This document shows, piece by piece, positions 5,850 through 6,006 of a stretch of 6,006 nt of DNA. Under the pieces are notes generated by a model that saw nothing but the letters and a program-made list of their open reading frames with translations, did no database searches and was not told the DNA's origin. The position numbers and the translations under genes were made by a program. Where the stretch lies: positions 15,048-21,053 of the forward strand of contig DBCB01000010.1 of the NCBI GenBank assembly GCA_002303765.1, read 5' to 3'. Source of the DNA: Planctomycetaceae bacterium UBA969 (GTDB taxonomy: Bacteria > Planctomycetota > Planctomycetia > Gemmatales > Gemmataceae). Position 1 is the stretch's first letter, and every line of letters starts with the position of its first letter.

Positions 5850-6006
5850 TTATAGTGTGAAATCAGGAAGATTTAGTACTTTACCACCTTGTAATGCGGA
5901 TTCATGCGCAAGAATACCAACACAGGTCCAGTTTGCGCTTTGAGTGGCATTGGGCCATGGGTCGCGGTTGTCCGCTAGCGCGTTCAAGAATTCGTTGACC
6001 ATGTGC
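5850..6006 (-). CDS. Gfo/Idh/MocA-family oxidoreductase, C-terminal end (5' truncated by the window edge)
   Basis: An open frame enters from the right edge and gives 51 residues before TAA at 5850-5852. It includes HMVNEFLNALADNRDPWPNA, then SANWTCVGILAHESALQGGK and the ending LPDF. This is the usual C-terminus of planctomycete Gfo/Idh/MocA (NAD(P)-dependent sugar or inositol dehydrogenase-like) proteins: a helix carrying 'x-Val-x-Glu-Phe-x-x-Ala-x-x-x-x-Arg-x-Pro' followed by 'Ala-x-x-x-x-x-x-Gly-x-x-Ala-His-x-Ser-Ala-Leu-x-Gly-Gly' and a short 'Leu-Pro-(Asp/Glu)-Phe' tail. The nucleotide-binding domain lies outside the window, so cofactor, substrate and possible export signal cannot be judged. 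The gene is on the same strand as the ThuA/cytochrome gene and ends 41 bp before it, suggesting one transcript. Such genes are often found near ThuA and 3-keto-glycoside enzymes, which points to carbohydrate oxidation. Confidence 0.82.
   Translation of the reverse strand, partial: HMVNEFLNALADNRDPWPNATQSANWTCVGILAHESALQGGKVLNLPDFTL

Overview
The window looks like chromosomal DNA of a PVC-superphylum bacterium, most likely a planctomycete. The main clue is the large minus-strand gene. It joins a ThuA domain, a 'membrane-bound dehydrogenase' beta-propeller, a HEAT-like helical region and a CxxCH haem domain of the Pirellula/Verrucomicrobium type, an architecture I know almost only from Planctomycetota and Verrucomicrobiota. 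Base composition, judged by eye, is moderate (GC in the 40s percent), low for many cultured planctomycetes, so I do not name a genus.

Left part (1-1424, plus strand): the 3' end of a type II secretion / type IV pilus assembly operon. It holds the last codons of a GspF/PilC-type inner-membrane platform protein, then three small genes with type IV pilin-like N-termini: a GspI-like, a GspJ-like and a short GspK/PilX-like minor pseudopilin. Each of the three junctions is a 4-base ATGA start/stop overlap with a Shine-Dalgarno-like sequence just upstream, so the four genes are probably translationally coupled and made in fixed proportion. The pseudopilins would form the tip of a short periplasmic pseudopilus pushed by the GspF-based platform.

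Middle (1338-1440): the secretion operon and the minus-strand operon converge with only 16 bp between stop codons. A strong hairpin with a T-tract on each strand lies inside the last codons of the GspK-like gene and looks like a bidirectional terminator. A 14-bp perfect AT-rich palindrome covers the GspK-like stop codon.

Right part (1441-6006, minus strand): a two-gene (or longer) unit entering from beyond the right edge. First comes the C-terminal end of a Gfo/Idh/MocA-family oxidoreductase, then after 41 bp the 1455-residue exported ThuA/propeller/HEAT/cytochrome c protein. The pairing suggests oxidative carbohydrate metabolism, with the large protein working outside the cytoplasm; the substrate cannot be read from the sequence. 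No RNA genes, CRISPR arrays, insertion sequences or signs of recent transfer were seen, and no stretch over 300 bases lacks a gene.
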